From contig JAZRPW010000021.1 of NCBI GenBank assembly GCA_045649405.1, forward strand, positions 1 through 57,440: 57,440 nt of DNA, in the 5' to 3' direction. Positions 24,481-32,408 of this stretch are shown piece by piece. A model generated the notes under the pieces. The model did not search any database. It worked only from the letters and a program-made list of their open reading frames with translations, and was not told the origin of the DNA. Made by a program: the position numbers and the translations under genes. Position 1 is the stretch's first letter; each line of letters starts with the position of its first letter. The stretch is from RUG11462 sp045649405. GTDB taxonomy: Bacteria; Bacillota; Clostridia; Oscillospirales; Acutalibacteraceae.

Positions 24481-25428
24481 ATGTTAGCCTTTCTTGTTAG
24501 TGCAATTCGACTTGGTATGGCGTTTCTTTTCGGCTCAACCGGTGAGATTATTACCGAAAAATCAGGACACTTGAACCTTGGTATTCCTGGTGTAATGTGT
24601 GTTGGCGCTTCTTGTGGTTGTTTTGCTGAATATTTATATCTTACATCTGCACGCCTTAATGCTATTCCTTTTTTGGCAGTGCTAATTCCAATTCTTGCAA
24701 CAATTATTGGCAGTGCAATTATGGGTGTTATTTACTCTTTCTTGACAGTAACACTTCGTGCAAACCAAAACGTAACAGGTCTTACCTTGACAACTTTCGG
24801 CGTTGGTCTTTCTGACTATATGATTAGTGAAACCGGCGCAATTTACACAAAAGGTACAAAGTATTTTACCGCTTCACTTCCTTTTGCTGATGACCTTGGT
24901 TGGTTTGGCAAACTTTTCTTGTCACACGGTATTTTGATTTATCTTGCAATTATTATTTCACTTGTTGCTTCATATGTTTTGAACAAAACTCGCGTTGGTC
25001 TTAACCTTCGTGCAGTTGGCGAAAACCCTGCAACTGCTGACGCTGCAGGTATCAACGTTTCTCGTTATAGATATGTTGCAACCTGCGTTGGTTGTTCAAT
25101 TGCCGGTCTTGGTGGTCTTTCATTTGTAATGGACTATCTCCACGGCAACTGGGAATATTGTATTGATGCAATTGGTTGGCTTGCAATTGCACTTGTAATT
25201 TTTGCAGTTTGGAAACCAAACCTTGCAATTGTTGGCTCAATTGTTTTCGGTGCTTTGTACATTGCAAGTAGTTTTATTACTGGTACAAGCTTTGCAACAA
25301 AAGAGTTGTTGAAAATGTTGCCTTATGTTGTAACAATTATCGTTCTTGTGTTTACAAGTATGAGAAAGAAAAGAGAAACACAACCACCTCAATCTTTAGG
25401 TCTTTCATATTTTAGAGAAGAAAGATAA
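24481..25428 (+). CDS. Nucleoside ABC transporter permease (NupQ-like)
   Basis: 315 residues, BPD_transp_2 family. Key blocks are GEIITEKSGHLNLGIPGVMCVGA near the N-terminus and LNLRAVGENPATADAAGINVSRYRYVATCVGCSIAGLGG as the ATPase contact. Starts directly after the stop of the first permease (TAAATG). Second half of the channel. Confidence 0.92.
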   Translation: MLAFLVSAIRLGMAFLFGSTGEIITEKSGHLNLGIPGVMCVGASCGCFAEYLYLTSARLNAIPFLAVLIPILATIIGSAIMGVIYSFLTVTLRANQNVTGLTLTTFGVGLSDYMISETGAIYTKGTKYFTASLPFADDLGWFGKLFLSHGILIYLAIIISLVASYVLNKTRVGLNLRAVGENPATADAAGINVSRYRYVATCVGCSIAGLGGLSFVMDYLHGNWEYCIDAIGWLAIALVIFAVWKPNLAIVGSIVFGALYIASSFITGTSFATKELLKMLPYVVTIIVLVFTSMRKKRETQPPQSLGLSYFREER

Positions 25429-25446
25429 TTTTTTGGGAGAAAACAA

Positions 25447-26802
25447 ATGGCTATTAAAGGTTTAAAAAACGGAATGGTTATGCAAAGAGATAAAGACAAT
25501 CTTTGCGAAGTTTATTTTGAAAGTGACAAACCTGTAAAATCTGTTACTGTTAGTGACGAATATTCAACACCTACAATTGAAAAACAGGGCGAAAAATATT
25601 GTTTAAAAGGAATTCGTGTTGGTGGACCTTATACATTAACGATTGACGATGAAACATTCTCTGATATGTATGTTGGCGATGTTTGGTTGCTAACTGGTCA
25701 ATCAAATATGCAAGGCGTTGGCAGAAAAGTTAACATTCCGCATAACGATAATGATAAAATTCGCGCTTTTTATATGCAAGGAAAATGGGATAAAGCAAAT
25801 CACCCATTGCATAATATGGGCGAGGCAATTCACAAGGTTCATCAAGAACTGGGTTCACAACCAGGTATTTTTAATATCAAAGGTGTTGGTCCAGGACTAG
25901 CTTTTGCACAAAAAATGTTTGATTTAACAGGCGTTCCACAAGGTGTTATTCCTTGCGCTCATGGTGGCACAAACCTTTATGAGCATTGGAGCCCTGAAAG
26001 AATGCAATATGGTCCTGACCATTCACTTTACGCTGCAACTTATGACAGATTTTTAATGAATGGCGCTAATTGCAGAGGTATTTTCTGGTATCAAGGTTGT
26101 TCTGACACACACCCTGATAAAGACCCTCTTTATACTGATAATATGATAAATCTTGTTGAATGTTTTAGACGCGATTTTAAAGAGGATTTGCCATTTGTTC
26201 AAGTGCAGATTTCGAGAATGGCTTGGGCAGGTCTTGATGACAGAGCAGGCCATCAAAGATGGACTAATATTCGTGAGCAACAAAGAACATTGCACACAAA
26301 AATTGAGAATTTTGACACAGTTAACGCAATTGGTTACCGACTTGCAGACTGTATTCATTTGAATTCAGACTCACAAGAAATTGTTGGTAAAGATGCTGCC
26401 GAAGCAATGTATTGTCTTATTTGGGGCAAACTTTATGGTTGTTTGCCAGGTATTAAACTTAAAAAAATGGAAGTTTTGCCTGATGAATATGATGAAAATA
26501 TGTCTTATGTAATTCTTGAATATGACAATGTTCACGGACAATTAGACGGTGGTATGAGACCAATGGGATTTGACAGAGCGCACGAGTGCAACAAAGATTT
26601 CCCTGAATTTTGCGGAATTTCTGATGTTTATTGTGACGGCAACCGAGTAACAGTTAGATTTGATTATAAAATGGAATATCTTTTAGACCATGTTCTTTGG
26701 TATGGTTATGGCAAAAATCCTTCTTGTAACATTTTTGACTCACACGGTCGTTCACTTCCTGCTTTCGGCCCTATTAAAATCGAAAATAGAACATTTGAAT
26801 AA
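25447..26802 (+). CDS. SGNH hydrolase, sialate O-acetylesterase-like
   Basis: 451 residues. Block I WLLTGQSNMQG carries the catalytic Ser. Other blocks are GVIPCAHGGTNLYEHWSP, GIFWYQGCSDTHP and the C-terminal block near ADCIHLNSDSQEIVGKDAAEAM with the likely catalytic His. This is the DUF303/SASA carbohydrate acetylesterase family. No signal peptide is visible, so it is probably cytoplasmic. It is 18 bases after nupQ with GGGAGAA as binding site, so it belongs to the importer operon. An esterase there suggests that acetylated sugar-containing substrates are handled after uptake; this is inference. Confidence 0.85.
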   Translation: MAIKGLKNGMVMQRDKDNLCEVYFESDKPVKSVTVSDEYSTPTIEKQGEKYCLKGIRVGGPYTLTIDDETFSDMYVGDVWLLTGQSNMQGVGRKVNIPHNDNDKIRAFYMQGKWDKANHPLHNMGEAIHKVHQELGSQPGIFNIKGVGPGLAFAQKMFDLTGVPQGVIPCAHGGTNLYEHWSPERMQYGPDHSLYAATYDRFLMNGANCRGIFWYQGCSDTHPDKDPLYTDNMINLVECFRRDFKEDLPFVQVQISRMAWAGLDDRAGHQRWTNIREQQRTLHTKIENFDTVNAIGYRLADCIHLNSDSQEIVGKDAAEAMYCLIWGKLYGCLPGIKLKKMEVLPDEYDENMSYVILEYDNVHGQLDGGMRPMGFDRAHECNKDFPEFCGISDVYCDGNRVTVRFDYKMEYLLDHVLWYGYGKNPSCNIFDSHGRSLPAFGPIKIENRTFE

Positions 26803-26806
26803 AACA

Positions 26807-26834
26807 AAACGCACCCAACCGGGTGCGTTTTTTT
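26807..26834 (+). terminator. Terminator of the nucleoside transporter operon
   Basis: AAACGCACCC, AACC, GGGTGCGTTT and a T run. Same stem sequence as the hairpins at 5167 and 6569. Confidence 0.9.
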
Positions 26835-26840
26835 ATAACT

Positions 26841-27039
26841 CGTAGGGGCGACCGTTTCGGCGGCACCAAGGCACCGCCCTACAAAATCAATCAAACCTTA
26901 ATATTCGTAGGGGCGACTATTAGTCGCCCGAACGGACAGGGCACTGCCCTGTCCCTACAAAATCAATTGACCCTTTACTCGTAGGGGCTCACTTTCGTGG
27001 TCGACCGTTCGGGCGTTCTTTGAACGCCCCTACAAAATC
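26841..27039 (+). repeat. Array of three REP-like GTAGGGG..CCCTACAAAATC modules
   Basis: Units at about 26841-26888, 26906-26964 and 26979-27039 all open with CGTAGGGGC and close with CCCTACAAAATC. They enclose different palindromes: GGCGGCACCAAGGCACCGCC; CGGGCGACTATTAGTCGCCCG-type plus GGACAGGGCACTGCCCTGTCC-type; and CGGGCGTTC..GAACGCCC. The GTAG edge resembles the tetranucleotide recognised by RAYT enzymes at REP sequences. Confidence 0.8.
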
Positions 27040-27078
27040 TACTGTTGCAATTTTTTTAAAATTATGATAAACTAAACA

Positions 27079-27280
27079 CGACCAATCTTTATGAATATTT
27101 AATTTTCGTATTTTAACCAAGGGGTTATTGTATAATTTCCTCGCAAAAGCACATTATGAATTTGTAAAAATGCAAATTCCTGTTGTGTGTTTTTGTATGT
27201 TAAAATACGAAATATTCAAAGGTTGGTCGCCTATGGGATTTGCGTTTTATGTGCGCTTATTTCGATAGGCGCACTTTTTT
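27079..27280 (+). ncRNA. Structured RNA ending in an intrinsic terminator, unknown class
   Basis: A long hairpin is closed by CGACCAA (27079-27085) with TTGGTCG (27223-27229). Inside it GAATAT/ATATTC, a 13-bp stem TTCGTATTTTAAC/GTTAAAATACGAA, AAAAGCACAT/GTGTGTTTTT and an apical GAATTTG/CAAATTC follow. A terminator with TTCG loop follows at 27251-27274 and then a T run. CGCCTAT (27228-27234) could instead pair with ATAGGCG (27265-27271), opening the terminator. A possible promoter is TTGCAA..17..TAAACT just upstream. Candidates are a riboswitch-like leader of the next gene, a 6S-like RNA, or a mobile inverted repeat; I cannot assign a class. Confidence 0.55.
27251..27280 (+). terminator. Terminator with TTCG tetraloop
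   Basis: GTGCGCTTAT, TTCG, ATAGGCGCAC (10 bp, one G-T) followed by TTTTTT. It lies only about 5 bases before the ribosome binding site of the small gene at 27299. Confidence 0.9.
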
Positions 27281-27298
27281 ATTTTAGGAGAAATATTT

Positions 27299-27610
27299 AT
27301 GGATTTGTTAGAAAGATTTTTTGAAGGCAAATTAGATTTTAAAAAAAGCGTAAGATTTTCTCAATATAAATCTGATATTGACCAATTCATTTTTTGCGAT
27401 AATATGCACAAACTGTACGATACTCTTAAAACCGACGAGCAAAAAGCTTTATTTAATGCTCTTGAAACCACTTTTCAAGAAAGATTAGAGCAATGTGAAA
27501 AAGAAATGTTTTTAAACGGTTTTAGTTGTGGATTAAAAATGGGAATTGAAATGAATAACCGTTTAAATGATTTTGACTTTGACAAAAACCAACCTAATTG
27601 GTTTAATTGA
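27299..27610 (+). CDS. Small protein of unknown function (103 aa)
   Basis: ATG at 27299 with TAGGAG upstream. The product is soluble, rich in Phe, Leu, Asp and Asn, and probably helical (LYDTLKTDEQKALFNALETTFQERLEQCEKEMFLNGFSCGLKMGIEMNNRL). The N-terminus MDLLERFFEGKLDF resembles small hypothetical proteins common in gut clostridia (perhaps the DUF6809 group), but I do not recognise a function. It is the only gene behind the structured RNA and terminator, so its expression is probably attenuated. Confidence 0.75.
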   Translation: MDLLERFFEGKLDFKKSVRFSQYKSDIDQFIFCDNMHKLYDTLKTDEQKALFNALETTFQERLEQCEKEMFLNGFSCGLKMGIEMNNRLNDFDFDKNQPNWFN

Positions 27611-27615
27611 ATAAA

Positions 27616-27645
27616 AAAAGAGCAACCATTTTCGGTTGCTCTTTT
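27616..27645. terminator. Bidirectional terminator between the small gene and ackA
   Basis: AAAAGAGCAACC and GGTTGCTCTTTT form a 12-bp stem with a six-base loop. It serves the two converging genes. Confidence 0.9.
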
Positions 27646-27656
27646 TAATTTAAAAA

Positions 27657-28859
27657 TTATAATTTTTCAACAATTGCTTGAGTATCTTTAGCGATAACCA
27701 TTTCTTCATCAGTTAAAAGGACATAAGCTTTAACTTTTGAATTTTCTGTTGAAATGATGCCTTCGTTACCAAAACGAGCTGCATTATTTTTCTCTTTGTC
27801 AAGTTCAAGACCAACAAATGAAAGACCTTCACAAACTGCTTCACGAATGTCTGCATCATTTTCACCAAGACCACCAGTGAATGCGATTGCATCAACACCA
27901 CCGAGTGCTGCGATATATGAACCAACAACTTTGCGGATTTGATATTTAAGAATTTTACGAGCTAAAATTGCGCGTTTATTACCTGCTTCAGCAGCAGCGA
28001 TTACGTCACGGTTGTCAGATGAAACACCTGAAACGCCAAGGTAACCTGATTTTTTGTTCATAATTGCATCCATCTCTTTTGGAGAAAGGTTTTCTTTTTC
28101 CATAATATAAGTGATTGCACTTGGGTCAACTGCGCCACAACGTGTACCCATCATAAAGCCATCAAGTGGAGTAAGACCCATTGATGTATCAACACATTTG
28201 CCATCTTTAACAGCTGTGATTGATGAGCCGTTGCCAAGGTGACAAGTAATAACTTTTGATGGTGTGCCGATGCCACATTCATCAATAAGTCTACCAGCGA
28301 TATAACGGTGTGATGTACCGTGAGCACCGTATCTACGAATATCATATTTTTCATAATATTCATAAGGAAGTGGGAAAATGTAAGCTTCTTCTGGCATTGT
28401 TGAGTGGAATGATGTATCAAAAACTGCTACTTGTGGAACATCTTTACCCAAAACTTCGATACAGGCTTTGATACCTTGAACGTGTGCTGGGTTGTGAAGT
28501 GGAGCTAATTTGCCGTAATCAGCAATTTTTTCAAGTGCAACATCATCAATAATGCAAGACTCTTTAAAGTATGCGCCACCTTGCACAATTCTGTGACCTG
28601 CTGCTGTGATTTCAGCCAAGTCATCAATAACTTTTGTTTCGCCTGATGTCATCCATTCAATAACCTTTTTGAAAGCTGTTGTGTGGTCTGGCATATCATA
28701 TTCTGCTTCAAACTTTGAACCATCTGGTTTTTGAAGTTTGATAATACCGTCAATACCAATTCTTTCGCAAAGACCTTTTACGATTACACTTTTGTCATCC
28801 ATATCAATAAGTTGATATTTAAGTGATGAGCTACCTGCGTTTACTACGAAAATTTTCAT
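27657..28859 (-). CDS. ackA: Acetate kinase
   Basis: 400 residues, normal size. Interconverts acetyl phosphate and ADP with acetate and ATP, the ATP-yielding end step of fermentation. Signature 1 is FVVNAGSSSLKYQLID at the N-terminus. The second block is HRIVQGGAYF and HGTSHRYIAGR, with HLGNGSSITAVKDGKCVDTSMG as phosphate loop and FTGGLGENDADIRE near the end. No pta neighbour is in the window. It starts 28 bases after gyrA in the same direction, so it may be read with it. Confidence 0.97.
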   Translation of the reverse strand: MKIFVVNAGSSSLKYQLIDMDDKSVIVKGLCERIGIDGIIKLQKPDGSKFEAEYDMPDHTTAFKKVIEWMTSGETKVIDDLAEITAAGHRIVQGGAYFKESCIIDDVALEKIADYGKLAPLHNPAHVQGIKACIEVLGKDVPQVAVFDTSFHSTMPEEAYIFPLPYEYYEKYDIRRYGAHGTSHRYIAGRLIDECGIGTPSKVITCHLGNGSSITAVKDGKCVDTSMGLTPLDGFMMGTRCGAVDPSAITYIMEKENLSPKEMDAIMNKKSGYLGVSGVSSDNRDVIAAAEAGNKRAILARKILKYQIRKVVGSYIAALGGVDAIAFTGGLGENDADIREAVCEGLSFVGLELDKEKNNAARFGNEGIISTENSKVKAYVLLTDEEMVIAKDTQAIVEKL

Positions 28860-28887
28860 GTTTTATTAAAATCCTTTCAAAATTAAA

Positions 28888-31392
28888 TTATTCTTGTTCA
28901 GTTTGTGGTGGAGTAACAGTTTCTGTAGCTGTTTCGCCTTCTACCACTTCTTCATCTTCTACAATTTCTTCTTTTTCGGTAATAGACATTGTAATAATTC
29001 TTTCGCCGTCTTTAACCTTCATTACACGAACACCTTTTGATGGACGAGCAAATTTAGAAATTGAATCAGCCGCAATTCTGATTACAATACCGTCTGATGA
29101 AATGAGAATTACGTCATTTTCTTCATCTACCATTGCAATTTGAGCAACGTCGCCAAATTTAGAAACACGGTAGTTTGTAAGACCTTTACCGCCACGAGAT
29201 TGTACACGGTAGTCATCACAACTTGATTGTCTGCCGTAACCAGTTTCGGTAACTGTGAGAATTTGTTTGCCTTCTTCAACTACTGCCATACCGATAACTT
29301 CATCACCCTCACGCAAGGTAATTGCTTTAACACCACGAGCAGTACGACCAAGTGGTCTTGCATCGTTTTCGTTAAATCTAATTGCCATACCTTTTTTGGT
29401 TGCAACAATAAGGTCATCATTACCGTTTGTGATATAAGCAAATCTTACTTCGTCGCCTTCATCCAATGTAACTGCGTTTACGCCGCCTTTTCTGTTTGTT
29501 TTGTAAACCGAGAAGAGTGAACGTTTAACAACGCCGTTTTTAGTACCCAAAATGATGTATTTATCATCTTCAAACTCACTCATTTTAAGCATTACTGTTA
29601 CCTTTTCTTCAGGTTCAAGCGGTAAAAGGTTAACAATGTTAAGACCTTTTGATGTTCTTGAGCCCTCTGGCACAACATAAGCTTTGTTGTGGTAAACTCT
29701 ACCTTGGTTTGTAAAGTAAAGCACTGTGTCATGAGTTGAACAAATGAACATATGCTCAGCAAAGTCTTCTTCACGAGTTGTCATACCTTTAAGACCTTTA
29801 CCGCCACGGTTTTGTGCGTGGTAAGTATCAACCGGCAAACGTTTAATGTAACCCATTTTTGTGAGTGTCAAAACGCAGTCTTCTTCAGGAATCAAGTCTT
29901 CAATGTCAACTTCGCCTTCAACGTTTGTGATTTCAGTTCTTCTGTCATCAGCATATTTATCACGGATTTTAAGCGCTTCTGTTTTAACAATGTCAAGAAT
30001 TCTCCATTCATTTGCAAGAATGTCTTTAAAGTCCGCAATTTTTTCATTCAATTTTGCAAGTTCTTCTTCAATTTTGTCACGTTCAAGACCAGTAAGTTGA
30101 GCCAAACGCATATCAACAATGTGTTTTGCTTGAACTTCATCAATTGGAAAACGCTCCATCAAAGATTCTCTTGCTTCGCCAACAGTTTTTGAAGCACGAA
30201 TTAATTTAATTACTTCATCAATATTATCAAGCGCAACCTTAAGACCTTCTAAAATGTGGGCTCTGTCTTGAGCTTTTTTAAGGTCATAGCGTGTTCTACG
30301 CTCGATTACTTGTTTTTGATAATTAACATAGTGCATTAATGTATCTTTAAGTGTTAATGTTTTTGGCACGCCATCAACAAGCGCCAACATAATAACACCA
30401 AAAGTTGTTTGCAAGTTGGTGTAACTGTAAAGTTTGTTAAGCACAACCTGTGGGTTAACATCTTTTTTAAGCTCAATTACAACCTTCATACCTTTACGGC
30501 TTGAATAGTCGGCAACATCATCAATGCCTTCAACTCTTTTTGAGTCTGCAAGGTCAACAACCGACTTAACAAACGCTTTCTTATTAACAATATAAGGAAG
30601 TTCGGTGATTATAATTTTAAATTTGTTGTTTCTTTCTTCTTCGATTTCAGCTCTACCACGAAGACAGATTTTACCTCTACCTGTTGAGTAAGCAGCACGA
30701 ATACCACTTCTGCCCATAATAATACCACCGGTTGGGAAGTCAGGGCCAGGAAGATGTTCACACATTTCATCAATTGTAATGTCTGGATTGTCAATGTAAG
30801 CAACCATACAATCAATTACTTCTGCCAAATTGTGTGGTGGAATGTTGGTTGTCATACCAACCGCAATACCCATTGTACCGTTAACCAAGAGCGCAGGAAT
30901 TCTTGCAGGCAAGGTTTGTGGCTCTTGCAAACGGTCATCATAGTTAGGGCTAAAGTCAACTGTATCTTTATCGATATCAGTGAGCATTTCAACCGCCATT
31001 TTGCTCATTCTTGCCTCAGTGTAACGATAAGCAGCAGGTGGGTGGCCGTCAACAGAACCAAAGTTACCGTGACCATCAACCATTTCATATCTTACTGAGA
31101 AGTCTTGCGCCAAACGCACAAGCGCATCATAAACAGATGCATCACCGTGAGGGTGATACGAACCGAGAACGGCACCAACGATGTCGGCACATTTACGGAA
31201 CGGATTTTCTGGTGTAAGATTTCTTTCATACATTGTGTACAAAATTCTTCTGTGTACCGGTTTAAGACCGTCACGCACATCTGGCAACGCACGAGATGTA
31301 ATTACTGACATTGAGTAATCAAGAAAGGATTTTTCCATTTCATCGACTAACTCAACCGGTATAATTTTCTCTTCAAAACTCAATTTATTCAC
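28888..31392 (-). CDS. gyrA: DNA gyrase subunit A
   Basis: 834 residues. Breakage-reunion subunit of gyrase. The active Tyr is in AAYRYTEARMSKMA (near residue 120); the quinolone-region residues precede it (YHPHGDASVYDALVR). The C-terminal six-bladed wrapping domain has RGGKG motifs (QNRGGKGLKGM as gyrase box, QSRGGKGLTNY later) and an acidic Glu-rich tail. It overlaps the end of the YcxB-like gene by 8 bases. It is separated from gyrB by that gene and a GIY-YIG/repeat insertion, which is unusual for the usual gyrB-gyrA pair. Confidence 0.97.
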   Translation of the reverse strand: MNKLSFEEKIIPVELVDEMEKSFLDYSMSVITSRALPDVRDGLKPVHRRILYTMYERNLTPENPFRKCADIVGAVLGSYHPHGDASVYDALVRLAQDFSVRYEMVDGHGNFGSVDGHPPAAYRYTEARMSKMAVEMLTDIDKDTVDFSPNYDDRLQEPQTLPARIPALLVNGTMGIAVGMTTNIPPHNLAEVIDCMVAYIDNPDITIDEMCEHLPGPDFPTGGIIMGRSGIRAAYSTGRGKICLRGRAEIEEERNNKFKIIITELPYIVNKKAFVKSVVDLADSKRVEGIDDVADYSSRKGMKVVIELKKDVNPQVVLNKLYSYTNLQTTFGVIMLALVDGVPKTLTLKDTLMHYVNYQKQVIERRTRYDLKKAQDRAHILEGLKVALDNIDEVIKLIRASKTVGEARESLMERFPIDEVQAKHIVDMRLAQLTGLERDKIEEELAKLNEKIADFKDILANEWRILDIVKTEALKIRDKYADDRRTEITNVEGEVDIEDLIPEEDCVLTLTKMGYIKRLPVDTYHAQNRGGKGLKGMTTREEDFAEHMFICSTHDTVLYFTNQGRVYHNKAYVVPEGSRTSKGLNIVNLLPLEPEEKVTVMLKMSEFEDDKYIILGTKNGVVKRSLFSVYKTNRKGGVNAVTLDEGDEVRFAYITNGNDDLIVATKKGMAIRFNENDARPLGRTARGVKAITLREGDEVIGMAVVEEGKQILTVTETGYGRQSSCDDYRVQSRGGKGLTNYRVSKFGDVAQIAMVDEENDVILISSDGIVIRIAADSISKFARPSKGVRVMKVKDGERIITMSITEKEEIVEDEEVVEGETATETVTPPQTEQE

Positions 31393-31897
31393 CTAATTCC
31401 TTGTTTTGATTATTTTCTAATCCTGAAAAGTAATTTAAAACCTTTTCAAAACTTTGCTTGTTTGTTTCATTAATGCATTTCTTTGGAAACGACATCAACC
31501 TGCCATCAACAAGTTGAATTATAATTAAATTATCACTTTCCAAAACTGCAAAAACATCTGGTTTTTCAATGTTCCAATTGGCTTCATAAGCTTCAACAAC
31601 TACATTAATATAATCTTCAAACGCAGTTAAAACTGTTACTTCGCCAGTGGTTGAACCTTTAATTGTGTTTTCTTCGTGCTTTTTGAATGCAAAGTAAGCA
31701 AACAAATTCATAAACACAAGCGCTACTGCTGATGTATAGGTTAGTGGCACGGTTGGGTTGACTGTCAAAATCAACAAGATAACCGAAATTACAACTATGC
31801 CGATTACTTTTTTCTTGTATGGCTTTAAAACGCCTGCAGTAAAAAGTGTTTCTTTAACCTCATCTGCCGATAAAATATAAGAAATTTTATTTTCCAT
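31385..31897 (-). CDS. YcxB-like membrane protein
   Basis: 170 residues with two membrane segments (about 32-48 and 55-72; VIGIVVISVILLILTV, YTSAVALVFMNLFAYFAF). A C-terminal soluble YcxB-like domain follows (VTVLTAFEDYINVVVEAYEANWNIEKPDVFAVLESDNLIIIQ, then GRLMSFPKKCI). Function unknown. Its 3' end overlaps gyrA, so gyrA translation may be coupled to it. Confidence 0.75.
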   Translation of the reverse strand: MENKISYILSADEVKETLFTAGVLKPYKKKVIGIVVISVILLILTVNPTVPLTYTSAVALVFMNLFAYFAFKKHEENTIKGSTTGEVTVLTAFEDYINVVVEAYEANWNIEKPDVFAVLESDNLIIIQLVDGRLMSFPKKCINETNKQSFEKVLNYFSGLENNQNKELGE

Positions 31898-31920
31898 TTT
31901 TACCTACTTTCTTAAGTTTT

Positions 31921-32065
31921 TCCTTCGTCATCCTGAGCGTAGAACTAGTCATCCTGAGCGCAGTCGAAGGATCTTTACTTTTTATATAAGATGTTTCGAC
32001 TTCGTGATATCTCACTTCGCTCAACATGACACTTTCGTCATCCTGAGCGCAGTCGAAGGATCTTG
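31921..32065 (+). repeat. GTCATCCTGAGCG-family repeat cluster downstream of the GIY-YIG gene
   Basis: Three partial copies of GTCATCCTGAGCG.AGTCGAAGG and one variant arm (TTCGACTTCGTGATATCTCA). The last copy (32037-32064) ends exactly before the stop codon of the GIY-YIG gene at 32066. Confidence 0.8.
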
Positions 32066-32347
32066 TTAATCCCATTGTTTAGACAAATCTAACCATTTTG
32101 AATTTTCTTTTTCAATTAAAAAGTTTTTCTTTTCTCTTTTCCAGCCTTTTAATTGCTTTTCTCTTTCAATTGCTTGTTTTGCTTCTGAAAACGTTTCAAA
32201 ATACACAAGTTTGTCTACATTATATTTTGAAGTAAATCCTTCGAGTAGTTTGTTCTTATGTTCATATACTCTTCTTTGCAAATTATTAGTAACACCAATA
32301 TACAAAACTTTGTTGTTCCAATTTGACATCATATAAACATAATACAT
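32066..32347 (-). CDS. Short GIY-YIG nuclease-domain protein
   Basis: 93 residues, almost only the GIY-YIG fold: YYVYMMSNWNNKVLYIGVTNNLQRRVYEHK gives the two tyrosine motifs and the catalytic Arg. ERE in AIEREKQLKGWKREKK supplies the metal-binding Glu. ATG 32345-32347 is preferred over ATG 32359, whose GAGG is its binding site. The family (often annotated as excinuclease subunit C-like) has no known host role. The gene is framed by 28-bp inverted repeats (27 of 28 identical) of a family dispersed in this window, and it interrupts the gyrB-gyrA block. It looks like a small mobile or repeat-linked nuclease. Confidence 0.85.
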   Translation of the reverse strand: MYYVYMMSNWNNKVLYIGVTNNLQRRVYEHKNKLLEGFTSKYNVDKLVYFETFSEAKQAIEREKQLKGWKREKKNFLIEKENSKWLDLSKQWD

Positions 32348-32363
32348 AAAGTACCTCATTTTT

Positions 32364-32391
32364 AAGATCCTTCGACTACGCTCAGGATGAC
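32364..32391 (-). repeat. Right inverted repeat of the GIY-YIG unit
   Basis: AAGATCCTTCGACTACGCTC continuing to AGGATGAC. Its reverse complement matches 32037-32064 at 27 of 28 positions. It lies between the GIY-YIG gene and gyrB. Confidence 0.85.
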
Positions 32392-32408
32392 TCCACGTAA
32401 ACTATTTT

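Noticed and set aside
31887..32075. 62-codon frame between the YcxB-like gene and the GIY-YIG gene
   Set aside because: It consists of translated GTCATCCTGAGCG repeats (SFDCAQDDE-type words) and lacks a start signal.
32066..32347. GIY-YIG gene as uvrC
   Set aside because: At 93 residues it has only the nuclease fold; UvrC needs UVR, RNase H-like and HhH domains.
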